51,159 bases of DNA, taken from NCBI GenBank assembly GCA_021786375.1, contig JAJYNL010000005.1:1-51159 (forward strand). Direction: 5' to 3'. Positions 18,127 through 26,602 of this stretch are shown piece by piece. The notes beneath the pieces are model-generated. The model was not told the origin of the DNA. It was given only the letters and a program-made list of their open reading frames with translations, and did not search any database. The DNA is from Actinomycetes bacterium (GTDB lineage: Bacteria; Actinomycetota; Acidimicrobiia; Acidimicrobiales; Acidimicrobiaceae). Position 1 is the stretch's first letter, and each line of letters starts with the position of its first letter. A program made the translations under genes and the position numbers.

Positions 18127-19035
18127 TTGGACGGGCGCTTTCCCGGCTTGCCGGCAAAGCCCAGGACCGCCTTTTTCGGCTCTCCGGCCGTCGCGGCCCA
18201 GGTGCTGGAAAGCATGGTTGCCGAGGGCCTGGCCCCGGCGGTGGTGGTCACCAACGTCGACAAGCGTCGGACGCGGCGTGGTTCGGCGGTGCCCACTCCG
18301 GTGGCTAGGGTTGCCGCGCACCATGGAATCCCAGTGCTTCACGACCCCGCCGACCTGGTTGGCGAGGGTTGTCACCTCGGCGTAGTCGTCGCCTACGGAC
18401 GCATTCTCCGGCCTTCAACCCTCGAGCTCTTTCCCCTGGTGAACATCCACTTTTCACTGCTGCCGCGATGGCGCGGCGCCGCTCCGGTGGAGCGGGCGAT
18501 CCTGGCCGGTGACGAGGTCACCGGGGTGTGCCTGATGGCGGTTGAGCAGGGTCTCGACGAGGGTGACGTATTCGTGGAGGCCCAAGTGCACATATACCCG
18601 CGCGAGACCGCCGAGGAGCTTCGCGGCCGACTGGCGGCGCTGGGCGCCGGGATGCTCTGTGACGCCCTGCGGGTCGGCGGCCCCGCCTTTGCGGCTCCAC
18701 GCCCGCAGGTGGGCGACATCACCTATGCCAAGAAACTGACGACGGACGACCTGCGTATCGACTTTCATGCCTCGGCTGAGGCGGCGGCGAGACAGGTGCG
18801 CGTAGGCGGAGCCTGGTGTACGACTGGTGGCAAACGTCTCAAGATCCTCGATGCCGATGCCGTAGCAGACGAAGGCGCGGCCCTGGCGCCAGGGGAGATG
18901 ATGGGCGAGAAGGTGGCATGCTCGCCGGGGCTGCTGCGGCTCCTGTCGGTGCAGCCTGAGGGCGGGCGCCCAATGTCGACAGCCGACTGGTTGCGGGGGC
19001 GAGCGCGCGACGGCGCCGCCCCGGTCCTTGGCTAG
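18127..19035 (+). CDS. fmt: Methionyl-tRNA formyltransferase
   Basis: It formylates initiator Met-tRNA using 10-formyl-tetrahydrofolate. The 302-residue protein has the N-terminal FFGSPAVAAQVLESMV, the catalytic Asn-His in NIHFSLLPRWRGAAPVERAI and the Asp in QGLDEGDVF. A C-terminal OB-like domain covers about residues 205-300. Phe replaces the usual Pro in NIHPSLLP. The TTG start at 18127 is the first start after def; the ribosome binding site is hidden in a hairpin. Position next to def agrees with the function. Confidence 0.92.
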   Translation: MDGRFPGLPAKPRTAFFGSPAVAAQVLESMVAEGLAPAVVVTNVDKRRTRRGSAVPTPVARVAAHHGIPVLHDPADLVGEGCHLGVVVAYGRILRPSTLELFPLVNIHFSLLPRWRGAAPVERAILAGDEVTGVCLMAVEQGLDEGDVFVEAQVHIYPRETAEELRGRLAALGAGMLCDALRVGGPAFAAPRPQVGDITYAKKLTTDDLRIDFHASAEAAARQVRVGGAWCTTGGKRLKILDADAVADEGAALAPGEMMGEKVACSPGLLRLLSVQPEGGRPMSTADWLRGRARDGAAPVLG

Positions 19036-19102
19036 GTGGTTTGGGCACCGCTTGGATTGTGGGCCGCCAGGCGCGGCTCCGTTGGTGAAATTAGGAGGCA
19101 CT

Positions 19103-19684
19103 TTGTTTACCGGGCTGGTACAGGAGGTCGGCACTCTCGTCACACGAGATGGGTCCCGCTACGGCTTTCGCTGGCCCGGTGAGGCCACCTTCGTGGTGGG
19201 GGAGTCGATCGCCGTGTCGGGGTGCTGCTTGACGGTGGTGGACTCGTCCGCTGAGGTCTTCTATGCGGATCTCGTAGAGGAGACGCTGGCCAAGACGCAC
19301 CTGGGGCGTCTGGCACTGGGATCCTCAGTCAACCTGGAGCGCCCAATGGCTGCCGGCGATGTATTCGGAGGCCATATGGTGCTCGGTCACGTGGACGGCA
19401 CCGGGAGGGTGGTGTCGCCGGCGCCGCGCTTGCGCATCTCCCACGCGCCCGAGTTCGACCTCTTTGTGGTGGACAAGGGTTCGGTTGCGATCGACGGGGT
19501 GAGCCTAACGGTGGCGGACCACGGCAAAGGGTGGGCGGAAGTTGCGATTATCCCACATACAGCCGAGGTAACTACACTAGGGGGGAAGAGACCAGGTGAC
19601 GAAGTCAACCTCGAATTCGACGTGATCGCAAAGTACGTGGCCCGGATGATCGATGCGCGCCTGGGAGAGCCTGGAGGCAGTTAG
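19103..19684 (+). CDS. ribE: Riboflavin synthase alpha chain
   Basis: It dismutates two 6,7-dimethyl-8-ribityllumazine molecules to riboflavin. The 193-residue protein has the two lumazine-binding repeats: FTGLVQEVGTL with VSGCCLTV in the first, and GGHMVLGHVDGTG with IDGVSLTV in the second. The TTG at 19103 gives the family N-terminus FTGLVQEVG and has AGGAGG 4 nt upstream. A GTG at 19085 is the alternative. It starts the ribE-ribBA-ribH run. No FMN riboswitch is seen in the short gap after fmt. Confidence 0.94.
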   Translation: MFTGLVQEVGTLVTRDGSRYGFRWPGEATFVVGESIAVSGCCLTVVDSSAEVFYADLVEETLAKTHLGRLALGSSVNLERPMAAGDVFGGHMVLGHVDGTGRVVSPAPRLRISHAPEFDLFVVDKGSVAIDGVSLTVADHGKGWAEVAIIPHTAEVTTLGGKRPGDEVNLEFDVIAKYVARMIDARLGEPGGS

Positions 19685-19710
19685 CCCCGGGACCATATGC
19701 GAGGAGCGAG

Positions 19711-20925
19711 ATGCCTTTAGCGGCGATTTCCGATGCCGTGGACGCCATACGGCGCGGACAGATGGTGGTGGTCGTTGACGACGAGGACCGGGAAAACGAA
19801 GGCGACCTGATCATGGCGTCGGAGTTCGTCACCACTGAGGCGATCTCCTTCTACCTGGAACACACCTCCGGCTTGATCTGCATCGCCCTTACCGGCGATC
19901 GTCTGGACGAGCTGGACATCCCTCTGATGGTGCACGAGAACACCGAGTCCCAGCGCACCGCTTTCACGGTGACGGTGGATGCGGCGCACGGAACGACGAC
20001 CGGCATCTCGGCAGCCGACCGTGCGACCACGATTCGCACCCTGGTCGACCCTGAGGCGAAGCCGAGAGACCTGGCCCGGCCTGGGCACATCCTGCCTCTG
20101 CGCTACCGCGAAGGTGGGGTTCTCAAGCGTCAGGGGCATACCGAGGCGAGTGTCGACCTGGCGAAGCTTGCCGGGCTGCAGCCTTCGGGAATCCTGTGTG
20201 AGATTGTGACCAAGGACAAGGTGTCCATGGCGCGTTTCGACGAGCTCGAGCGCTTCGCCAAGGAGCACGGGCTGCTTATGGTCTCGATAGCGGACCTGGT
20301 GCGCTATCGGCGCACCAAGGAGAAGCTCGTCCAGCGGGTGGAGGGTGCCGCGGCCAAGATTCCCACCACCTATGGCGACTTCACCGGAATCGTCTACCAG
20401 TCGGTCCTCGACTCAGAGAACCACTTCGCCCTGGTGATGGGGGAGATCGATCCTGACACGCCCACGCTGGTTCGTGTCCACTCCGAGTGTCTGACCGGCG
20501 ATGTCTTCGGCTCGGAGCGTTGTGATTGCGGCCCGCAGCTGCAGGCGGCAATGCGCACCATCGCCGAAGAGGGTCTCGGCGTGATCGTCTACCTTCGTGG
20601 ACACGAAGGGCGCGGAATCGGTATCGCGCACAAGATTCGGGCGTATTCACTGCAGGAGAAGGGCCTGGATACCGTCGATGCCAACCTCGAGCTCGGGCTT
20701 CCGGTTGACTCGAGGGAGTATGGCATCGGCGCACAGATTCTCGTCGACCTGGGTGTCGGGAAGATGCGCCTGATGACAAACAATCCAGCCAAGTACGGTG
20801 GCTTGGCGGGTTTCGGGCTCGACATTGTCGAGAGAGTCCCCCTCAATATCGCCCCCAACCCCAACAACATCGCCTACCTGCGCACCAAGAAGGACCGGCT
20901 GGGCCACATTATCGACGGGCTCTGA
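19711..20925 (+). CDS. ribBA: Bifunctional 3,4-dihydroxy-2-butanone 4-phosphate synthase / GTP cyclohydrolase II
   Basis: Supplies both precursors of riboflavin. The 404-residue protein has the DHBP synthase domain (VVVDDEDRENEGDLIMA, ISAADRATTIRTL, GHTEASVDLAKLAG, about residues 1-200). The GTP cyclohydrolase II domain follows, with its zinc cysteines in HSECLTGDVFGSERCDCG and the catalytic region YLRGHEGRGIGIAHKIRAY. The ATG at 19711 has GAGGAG just upstream. Both halves look intact. It works with ribE, ribH and the convergent ribD. Confidence 0.96.
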   Translation: MPLAAISDAVDAIRRGQMVVVVDDEDRENEGDLIMASEFVTTEAISFYLEHTSGLICIALTGDRLDELDIPLMVHENTESQRTAFTVTVDAAHGTTTGISAADRATTIRTLVDPEAKPRDLARPGHILPLRYREGGVLKRQGHTEASVDLAKLAGLQPSGILCEIVTKDKVSMARFDELERFAKEHGLLMVSIADLVRYRRTKEKLVQRVEGAAAKIPTTYGDFTGIVYQSVLDSENHFALVMGEIDPDTPTLVRVHSECLTGDVFGSERCDCGPQLQAAMRTIAEEGLGVIVYLRGHEGRGIGIAHKIRAYSLQEKGLDTVDANLELGLPVDSREYGIGAQILVDLGVGKMRLMTNNPAKYGGLAGFGLDIVERVPLNIAPNPNNIAYLRTKKDRLGHIIDGL

Positions 20926-20960
20926 CGCCCACCGGCGCGCGCCCGTGGCGTCACCCGCGG

Positions 20961-20966
20961 TAGTGT
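20961..20966 (+). promoter_or_regulatory. Candidate -10 box for leaderless ribH
   Basis: TAGTGT lies 6 nt before the ribH ATG, and no ribosome binding site precedes that ATG. If real, ribH can be transcribed apart from ribBA. Confidence 0.4.
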
Positions 20967-20972
20967 CTAACC

Positions 20973-21446
20973 ATGGCCAAGACCTTCGCCGGTGCATACC
21001 AGCCCTTTTCGGGCCAGGTCCTCATAGTCGCCTCAAGATTCAACGAGCTGGTCGTCGACCGCTTGGTTGAAGGAGCAAAGGACTGCCTGGTGCGCCACGG
21101 TGTCGCACCTGAGGCGATCGACCTTGCTCTTGTGCCGGGTGCCGCCGAGCTGCCACTGGCCGCCAAGGTTGGCGCGGAATCGGGGCGCTACGAGGCAGTG
21201 ATCTGCCTCGGAGCCGTGATTCGCGGTGCGACCAGCCATTATGATGTCGTGGTTTCCAATATGGCCAGCGGAATTCTTTCTTCAACGCTTGCCAGTGGGC
21301 TCCCGGTAATAATGGGTGTGCTCACCACCGACACGATCGAGCAGGCCTTCGAACGTGCCGGGACAAAGGACGGGAACAAGGGCTTCGATGCGGCCATGGC
21401 CGCACTGGAGATGGTGTCCGTGCTCTCCCAGCTGGCCAAGGGTTAG
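20973..21446 (+). CDS. ribH: 6,7-dimethyl-8-ribityllumazine synthase
   Basis: It condenses the RibD and RibB products to lumazine, normally as an icosahedral or pentameric shell. The 157-residue protein has VASRFNELVVDRLVEGA, VPGAAELPLAA, the phosphate-binding GAVIRGATSHYDVV and PVIMGVLTTDTIEQA with the expected downstream RAG. The ATG at 20973 follows a -10-like sequence, not a ribosome binding site. Its stop codon TAG (21444-21446) overlaps the TAA of ribD on the other strand (21443-21445). Confidence 0.95.
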   Translation: MAKTFAGAYQPFSGQVLIVASRFNELVVDRLVEGAKDCLVRHGVAPEAIDLALVPGAAELPLAAKVGAESGRYEAVICLGAVIRGATSHYDVVVSNMASGILSSTLASGLPVIMGVLTTDTIEQAFERAGTKDGNKGFDAAMAALEMVSVLSQLAKG

Positions 21447-22498
21447 GCTCGAGGCAGAGCCCCTTGGCTCCGGAGCTCTTGTAGTAGCACGTGGGCCGGC
21501 TCAGACAGCATTGCTATCTCCACATCTTCGTCCCACGACATCGTCTCAAACGTGCGCATCCTCAGGGCCTCATGCATGCTTTGGGCCCCCACGCCTTCGA
21601 ACAGGCGCCTCCCAGCGCTGCCCCCTAGCACTTTGGGGGCAATGAAGAGTCGGAATTCGTCAACCAGGCCGAGAGAGAGGAACGAGTGCGCGACCGCCGC
21701 ACCGCCCTCCACCATGAGCTGAATCACTCCTTCGTCGCCCAGTTTGTCGAGAAGCGGCACGATGCCCCCACGCCAAGAGAGTGCCGGTTGAACCTTTGCC
21801 TGCTCCGGTATTTCGCCGAGCACGATGCGCCGGGGCGAGTCGGCCCAGCGCTCCAACCCCTCTGACCGCAGGTCGAGACGCGGGTCGTCGGCCCGCACCG
21901 TGCCCGCACCGACCAAGATCGCATCGGAGTCCGCACGAAGTTCCTGGACGCGGCGCCTGGCAGCGTCCCCGGTAATCCACTTGGAGGAACCGTCGGCGGC
22001 GGCGGTGAAGCCGTCGGCGGTCATGGCCAACTTCAATAGCACGTACGGCCGGCCCATCGCGCGGGAGAGGAGGTAAGGCCGCAACTCCTGCGAGCGCCGT
22101 TTCGCGCCCACTCCGACCTGCACCTCGACTCCGGCCTGGCGCAGCATCGCGATCCCCGTGCCGTTCACCCGGGGGTCGGGATCGGCAATGGACACCACCA
22201 CCTTGGAGACTCCGGCCTCGATGATCCGCTTCGCACAGGGGGGCGTTTTGCCCCAATGAGAGCACGGCTCCAAGGTCACCCACATGGTGGAGCCGGCGCT
22301 CGCACCACCGAGCTTGTTGAGGGCCGCTATCTCGGCATGGTCGTGTCCCGGACGGCCGGTGGCACCGGTAGCAACCCTTCCATCAGGCGTCCGTACCACC
22401 GCCCCAACCCAAGGGTTAGGCCGAGCCAGGCGCCGGGAACTCTCGGCAACCCGCGCGGCCAAGTCCATCATCTGCTCGTCGTTTGGCAGGCGAGCCAC
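21443..22498 (-). CDS. ribD: Bifunctional riboflavin deaminase/reductase RibD
   Basis: Deaminates and then reduces the pyrimidine intermediate of riboflavin synthesis. The 351-residue protein has the zinc deaminase domain (GHDHAEIAAL with the HAE catalytic pair, and TLEPCSHWGKTPPC, about residues 1-145). The reductase domain follows, with PYVLLKLAMTADG, SDAILVGAGTVRADDP and VEGGAAVAHSFL. The GTG at 22498 begins 2 nt after the moaB-like stop, so the two genes form one transcript. The frame stays open far upstream through moaB, but nothing there resembles RibD. It completes the pathway begun by the convergent ribE-ribBA-ribH genes. Confidence 0.93.
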   Translation of the reverse strand: MARLPNDEQMMDLAARVAESSRRLARPNPWVGAVVRTPDGRVATGATGRPGHDHAEIAALNKLGGASAGSTMWVTLEPCSHWGKTPPCAKRIIEAGVSKVVVSIADPDPRVNGTGIAMLRQAGVEVQVGVGAKRRSQELRPYLLSRAMGRPYVLLKLAMTADGFTAAADGSSKWITGDAARRRVQELRADSDAILVGAGTVRADDPRLDLRSEGLERWADSPRRIVLGEIPEQAKVQPALSWRGGIVPLLDKLGDEGVIQLMVEGGAAVAHSFLSLGLVDEFRLFIAPKVLGGSAGRRLFEGVGAQSMHEALRMRTFETMSWDEDVEIAMLSEPAHVLLQELRSQGALPRA

Positions 22499-22500
22499 CT

Positions 22501-23001
22501 TCAGCCTGCCGTTGAGCCGGGGTGTTCGGCGTGCGGGTCGCCCAGCAGGGAGAGGGCATGGGGGATATACCGGATCACGGCGGCGAGCATCTCCACGGAT
22601 CCCTTGGGTGAGCCCGGAGTGTTGAGGATCAGCGCGTTCCCGCGAACGCCCGCCACCCCCCGGGAGAGCATGCCGAGAGGGTTGACGGCGCGCATTGCCT
22701 CGGCAAAACCGGGCGCCTCTCGGTCGATCACCGCCGAGGTCGCTTCGGGCGTAAGGTCGCGTGAGGTAAACCCGGTGCCGCCGGTGGTGACGATCAGTCC
22801 GGTGAAGCCCTCCGCCATCGCCTGGAGGCTTGCCGAAACCGGTCCGACGCCGTCCGTGCACACGGCACGCTCCACAAGTTCGAAGCCGTTTTCGGCCAAT
22901 AGTGCCGCTAGAGCCTCGCCGGAAGTGTCCTGGCGAGTGCCCGCGATGACCCCATCCGATATTGTGAGCACCTTGGCTTTGGGGCGGGAATCTTGGCGCA
23001 C
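22501..23001 (-). CDS. MoaB/MogA-family molybdenum cofactor protein
   Basis: These proteins adenylylate molybdopterin before metal insertion. The 166-residue protein shows the family blocks VLTISDGVIAGTRQDTSG, LIVTTGGTGFTSRDLTPEAT and the C-terminal NALILNTPGSPKGSVE. The GTG start at 23001 sits 6 nt after a TAGCCT box and has no ribosome binding site. It is divergent from the molybdenum-dependent formate dehydrogenase, which fits a role in making that enzyme's cofactor, and is followed at once by ribD. MoaB and MogA cannot be told apart by eye. Confidence 0.88.
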   Translation of the reverse strand: MRQDSRPKAKVLTISDGVIAGTRQDTSGEALAALLAENGFELVERAVCTDGVGPVSASLQAMAEGFTGLIVTTGGTGFTSRDLTPEATSAVIDREAPGFAEAMRAVNPLGMLSRGVAGVRGNALILNTPGSPKGSVEMLAAVIRYIPHALSLLGDPHAEHPGSTAG

Positions 23002-23007
23002 GATCCC

Positions 23008-23013
23008 AGGCTA
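23008..23013 (-). promoter_or_regulatory. Candidate -10 box for leaderless moaB-like gene
   Basis: On the minus strand TAGCCT is followed by 6 nt (GGGATC) and then the GTG at 23001. The remaining 137 bp up to the formate dehydrogenase start must carry both divergent promoters; TAGAGT at 23064-23069 is a possible plus-strand -10. Confidence 0.4.
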
Positions 23014-23149
23014 GTGAGAGCGTTCGCCAGCTCCGCTGGCACGAAAACCCCCTCTGGCTGGCGTAGAGTTTGTGGAGTCGTAAGGTCGGCATCGTGGGCG
23101 CCTTCTTTACAAAAGGGGATCCTGCACCGACCAGTGGAGGGGAGGGATA

Positions 23150-26101
23150 GTGGCTTTCTCGGTGAGCGTCAACGGCGAACCCGTAGAGGCTGCGGAGGGC
23201 GAACTTCTGCTTGAAGTGGTCAATCGCTCCGGCACGTGGCTGCCCCAGGTGTGCTACAACCCGGTGCTCGGACCGCTGCAAAGCTGCGACAGCTGTTGGG
23301 TGGAGCTCGACGGAAAGCTGGTGCGCGCCTGCGGCGAGCACGTTCAAGGCGACTGTCGGGTGGTTACGAACGGCCGGCAGGCTGCCGGGGCCCGCGACGA
23401 GGGGCTCAGCCGCATCCTGCGGAACCATGACCTTTATTGCACCCTTTGTGAGAACAACAACGGCGACTGCGTCATCCACCAGACGGTGGCGATGAGCGGA
23501 ATGATGCATCCTCGCTACTCCTTCGAGCCCAAGCCCTACCAAGTCGACGACAGCCACCCCTTCTACCGCTACGACCCAGGCCAGTGCATCCTCTGCGGCC
23601 GCTGTGTCGAGGCCTGCCAGGACCTCCAGGTAAACGAGACCCTGTCCATCGACTGGAGCCTCGAGAGGCCCAGGGTGGTGTGGGACGGGGGTGTGCCCGC
23701 CGGTCGTTCCAGCTGTGTGGGGTGCGGCCATTGCGTGACCGTCTGCCCCTGCAACGCGCTGATGGAGAAGGGCATGGTGGGCGAGGCCGGGTACTTGAGT
23801 TCACTGCCCTCCGCTCTTAAGGAACCGATGATCTCGATCACCAAGGCGGCGGAGCCCGCCACCGGCATTCAAGCGGTCATGGCGCTGTCCGAGGGCGAAC
23901 GCCAGTTGCGTGGCGCGCAGATAAAGCGCACCAAGACCGTCTGTACCTATTGCGGGGTCGGCTGCTCCTTCGAAATCTGGACCAAAGGTCGCAAGATCCT
24001 GAAGGTGCAGCCCTCCCAGGGGCCTGCCAACGGTATCTCCACCTGCATCAAAGGAAAGTTCGGGTGGGAATTCGTCAATTCCGGGGAGCGTCTCAGAACA
24101 CCCCTGATCCGTAGGGGCGACCGTTTCGTGGAGGCGAGCTGGGACGAGGCCCTCGCCTACGTGGGCGAATCTCTCGCCAGGATCAAAGCCCTGCATGGCG
24201 CCGATTCACTGGCGTTCATCTCCTCCTCCAAGTGCACGAATGAAGAGAACTATCTGATGCAGAAGCTCGCCAGGGCCGTGGTGGGCACGAACAACGTGGA
24301 TAACTGCTCCCGCTATTGCCAGAGTCCCGCGACGATGGGGCTGTGGCGCACAGTGGGGATCGGCGGTGACTCCGGGTCCATCTCCGACATCGCGAAGGCG
24401 TCTGTCGTGGTGGTTATCGGATCGAACACGGCGGAGAGCCACCCGGTGATCGCCACTCGGGTAAAGCGGGCGCACAAGCTCAATTCCCAGCGCCTTATAG
24501 TGTCGGACCTGCGCAAGAACGAGATGGCGGAGCGCGCCGACATTCACCTGCACCCCAAGCCTGGCACGGACATGATCTGGTTGTCGGCAGTCACCAAGTA
24601 CATTCTCGACTCCGGGCTGGCCGACGAGGCGTTCCTGTCCGAACGCGTGGAGGGGCTCGACGCCTACCGCGAGAGCCTTGCCCCCTTCGACATGGAGTTC
24701 GCAACCAAGGCGTGCGGCATCGGGGCCGAAGTCCTCGAGCAGGTCGCCGTAGAGATCGCCCAGGCGGAAGGGGTGGCGGTTTTGTGGGCGATGGGCGTGA
24801 CCCAGCACGCCGGCGGAAGCGACACCTCGACGGCTATCTCCAACCTTCTCCTGGTGACGGGCAACTACGGTCGCGAGGGCTGCGGTGCGTATCCACTACG
24901 CGGGCACAACAACGTGCAGGGAGCCTCGGACTTCGGTGCCATGCCCGCCTACCTGCCCGGTTACGAGCCGGTTTCGGATCCGGGCATAGTCGCCAAGTGG
25001 GAGTCGGCCTGGCGGGTGAAATTGCCTCTGGCCAAGGGGCTCGACAATCACGAGATGGTGGCCGCGATGCACGAGGGGCAGGTCCGCGGGCTGTATCTCA
25101 TGGGTGAGGACATGGGGCTCGTGGACGCCAACAGCCTGCATGTGCAGGATGCATTCACAAAGCTCGAGTTCTTCGTGGTGCAGGACATCTTCTTCTCCAA
25201 TACCGCCAGGTTCGCCGACGTCGTGCTTCCTGCCAGCCCTTCACTCGAGAAGGAGGGAACCTTTACCAACACGGAGCGGCGCATCCAGCGCCTGTATCAG
25301 GTGATGGAGCCTCTAGGCGATTCGCGTCCGGACTGGAGGATCGTGCAGGGTGTCGCCAACGCCATGGGGGCGGAGTGGAGCTACTCCTCGCCTGAAGAGG
25401 TGATGGCCGAGGCCGCGGCATCCGCGGATTTCTTTGCCGGTGTAAGTTACGAGCGCCTCGAGGGCTACGGCAGCCAGCAGTGGCCGGTGGCCGCCGATGG
25501 ATCGGACTCACCCTTGTTGTACGCGGAGACCTTCCACTTCCCGAGCGGGAAGGCCAGGCTATATCCCCTTGCGTGGGAGCCGCTCTCCGAGGAGGTGGAC
25601 GGCGACTATGACCTGCATCTCAACAACGGGCGGCTGTTGGAGCACTTCCACGAGGGAAACCTTACATACAAGTCCGCAGGGATCACTCAAATGACCCCGG
25701 ATACCTTCGTGGAGGTCTCCGCCGAACTGGCGGGGAAGCGGGGGATCCAGGACGGCTCGCTTGTGCGCCTGATATCGAGACGCGGCTCGGTGCGCGCCCG
25801 CGCAGTGGTTACCGAGCGGGTCACAGGCGATGAGCTGTACATGCCGATGAACTCCCAGCGCAATGAATCCGCGATCAATGTGCTCACCTCCGACTTCACG
25901 GACCGGGCGACCCATACCCCGGCCTACAAGGAGTTGGCGGTGAGGTTGGAGGTGCTGGAGGCCGAGGGACCCTCTCCGCTGCCGCGTAGGAACTTCCGTT
26001 ACGGCAATCGCAAACCTCAGCTCGGGATCAATATCGAGTCCAAGTGGGGCCGCTCCGACTACGCCGAGCCTCCCGCGAGGCGCAAGGAAGGAGGGCTTTA
26101 G
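23150..26101 (+). CDS. Molybdenum formate dehydrogenase alpha subunit, YjgC/YrhE (ForC) type
   Basis: Predicted soluble formate oxidase of 983 residues. The 2Fe-2S ferredoxin domain uses Cys35, 46, 49 and 61. A His/Cys cluster has Cys97, 100 and 107, and two 4Fe-4S clusters use CILCGRCVEAC (146-156) and CVGCGHCVTVC (189-199). The molybdopterin domain begins with CTYCGVGC (265-272) and Cys299. The Mo ligand is in NCSRYCQSPATMG: Cys390, not selenocysteine, followed by Gln where many formate dehydrogenases have His. The same SRYCQSPAT pattern occurs in Bacillus YjgC and YrhE. A C-terminal molydopterin-dinucleotide-binding domain ends the protein. GTG at 23150 has a strong GGAGGGG. It is followed 2 nt later by its DUF1641 partner. 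Confidence 0.9.
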   Translation: MAFSVSVNGEPVEAAEGELLLEVVNRSGTWLPQVCYNPVLGPLQSCDSCWVELDGKLVRACGEHVQGDCRVVTNGRQAAGARDEGLSRILRNHDLYCTLCENNNGDCVIHQTVAMSGMMHPRYSFEPKPYQVDDSHPFYRYDPGQCILCGRCVEACQDLQVNETLSIDWSLERPRVVWDGGVPAGRSSCVGCGHCVTVCPCNALMEKGMVGEAGYLSSLPSALKEPMISITKAAEPATGIQAVMALSEGERQLRGAQIKRTKTVCTYCGVGCSFEIWTKGRKILKVQPSQGPANGISTCIKGKFGWEFVNSGERLRTPLIRRGDRFVEASWDEALAYVGESLARIKALHGADSLAFISSSKCTNEENYLMQKLARAVVGTNNVDNCSRYCQSPATMGLWRTVGIGGDSGSISDIAKASVVVVIGSNTAESHPVIATRVKRAHKLNSQRLIVSDLRKNEMAERADIHLHPKPGTDMIWLSAVTKYILDSGLADEAFLSERVEGLDAYRESLAPFDMEFATKACGIGAEVLEQVAVEIAQAEGVAVLWAMGVTQHAGGSDTSTAISNLLLVTGNYGREGCGAYPLRGHNNVQGASDFGAMPAYLPGYEPVSDPGIVAKWESAWRVKLPLAKGLDNHEMVAAMHEGQVRGLYLMGEDMGLVDANSLHVQDAFTKLEFFVVQDIFFSNTARFADVVLPASPSLEKEGTFTNTERRIQRLYQVMEPLGDSRPDWRIVQGVANAMGAEWSYSSPEEVMAEAAASADFFAGVSYERLEGYGSQQWPVAADGSDSPLLYAETFHFPSGKARLYPLAWEPLSEEVDGDYDLHLNNGRLLEHFHEGNLTYKSAGITQMTPDTFVEVSAELAGKRGIQDGSLVRLISRRGSVRARAVVTERVTGDELYMPMNSQRNESAINVLTSDFTDRATHTPAYKELAVRLEVLEAEGPSPLPRRNFRYGNRKPQLGINIESKWGRSDYAEPPARRKEGGL

Positions 26102-26103
26102 TC

Positions 26104-26514
26104 ATGGCTGAGCCGATCGAACTGGGGCTGTCCAGAGGCCCGGTTTACGACCAGACGGCGGTGGAGTTCGCCAGGCTGCGCGAGAACCTTGTCGATTCCG
26201 GCGTGGTCGAGCTTGTCAACGGGCTGCTGGAAGAAGGGCCCAACGCGCTGGCGATCGTTATGGAGCGGATGGACAACCCCTCCACCCGCCAGGGGGTGGA
26301 AAATCTTGCGAGATTCCTTGGGCTCGCCGGCCAGCTGGATCCGGAAATCCTCATTGGTGTTCAGGCCGGCCTGCGTGAGGGAGCCGCAGAGGTGAGGCGC
26401 GCAGGAACTCCGAAGCTCTCGGAGCTGATGCGCTCGCTAGCGGATCCCAAGGTTCGCAAGGGCATCGCTATCGGCCTGGCCATGCTGCGTGGGCTGGGTG
26501 GGGGGAGCCGCTGA
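26104..26514 (+). CDS. DUF1641 protein, partner of formate dehydrogenase (ForE/YjgD type)
   Basis: A 136-residue protein with the DUF1641 C-terminal signature KLSELMRSLADPKVRKGIAI followed by GLAMLRGLG. The N-terminus is less conserved. The ATG at 26104 has GGAGGG 8 nt upstream, and only two bases separate it from the dehydrogenase stop. The same pairing is known in Bacillus (YjgC-YjgD, YrhE-YrhD) and Staphylococcus, where the small protein is thought to link the dehydrogenase to the membrane or to its electron acceptor. No membrane segment is evident here. No NADH or quinone module lies nearby. Confidence 0.8.
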   Translation: MAEPIELGLSRGPVYDQTAVEFARLRENLVDSGVVELVNGLLEEGPNALAIVMERMDNPSTRQGVENLARFLGLAGQLDPEILIGVQAGLREGAAEVRRAGTPKLSELMRSLADPKVRKGIAIGLAMLRGLGGGSR

Positions 26515-26547
26515 GCAGCGGGGACAGGGTTCAGGTGGCCAAGCCGT

Positions 26548-26589
26548 CGCACTAGTTTGTAGGGCAGCCAAGCCTGATTGTCTAGTGCG
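26548..26589 (+). repeat. 8-bp perfect inverted repeat upstream of hisG
   Basis: CGCACTAG (26548-26555) and CTAGTGCG (26582-26589) are exact reverse complements with 26 bp between them. The second arm ends 13 bp before the hisG ATG, next to its GGAAG ribosome binding site. It could be an operator or an RNA stem around the translation start. TAGTTT (26553-26558) in the first arm could be a -10 box. Function unknown. Confidence 0.4.
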
Positions 26590-26602
26590 CGGAAGCGGTG
26601 CA

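Noticed and set aside
19036-19102. FMN riboswitch before ribE
   Set aside because: Only 67 bp, with none of the conserved RFN blocks visible.
22499-23731. Long minus-strand open frame continuing upstream of ribD through the moaB-like and formate dehydrogenase genes
   Set aside because: It is antisense or out of frame to well-supported genes and has no RibD-like or other domain text.
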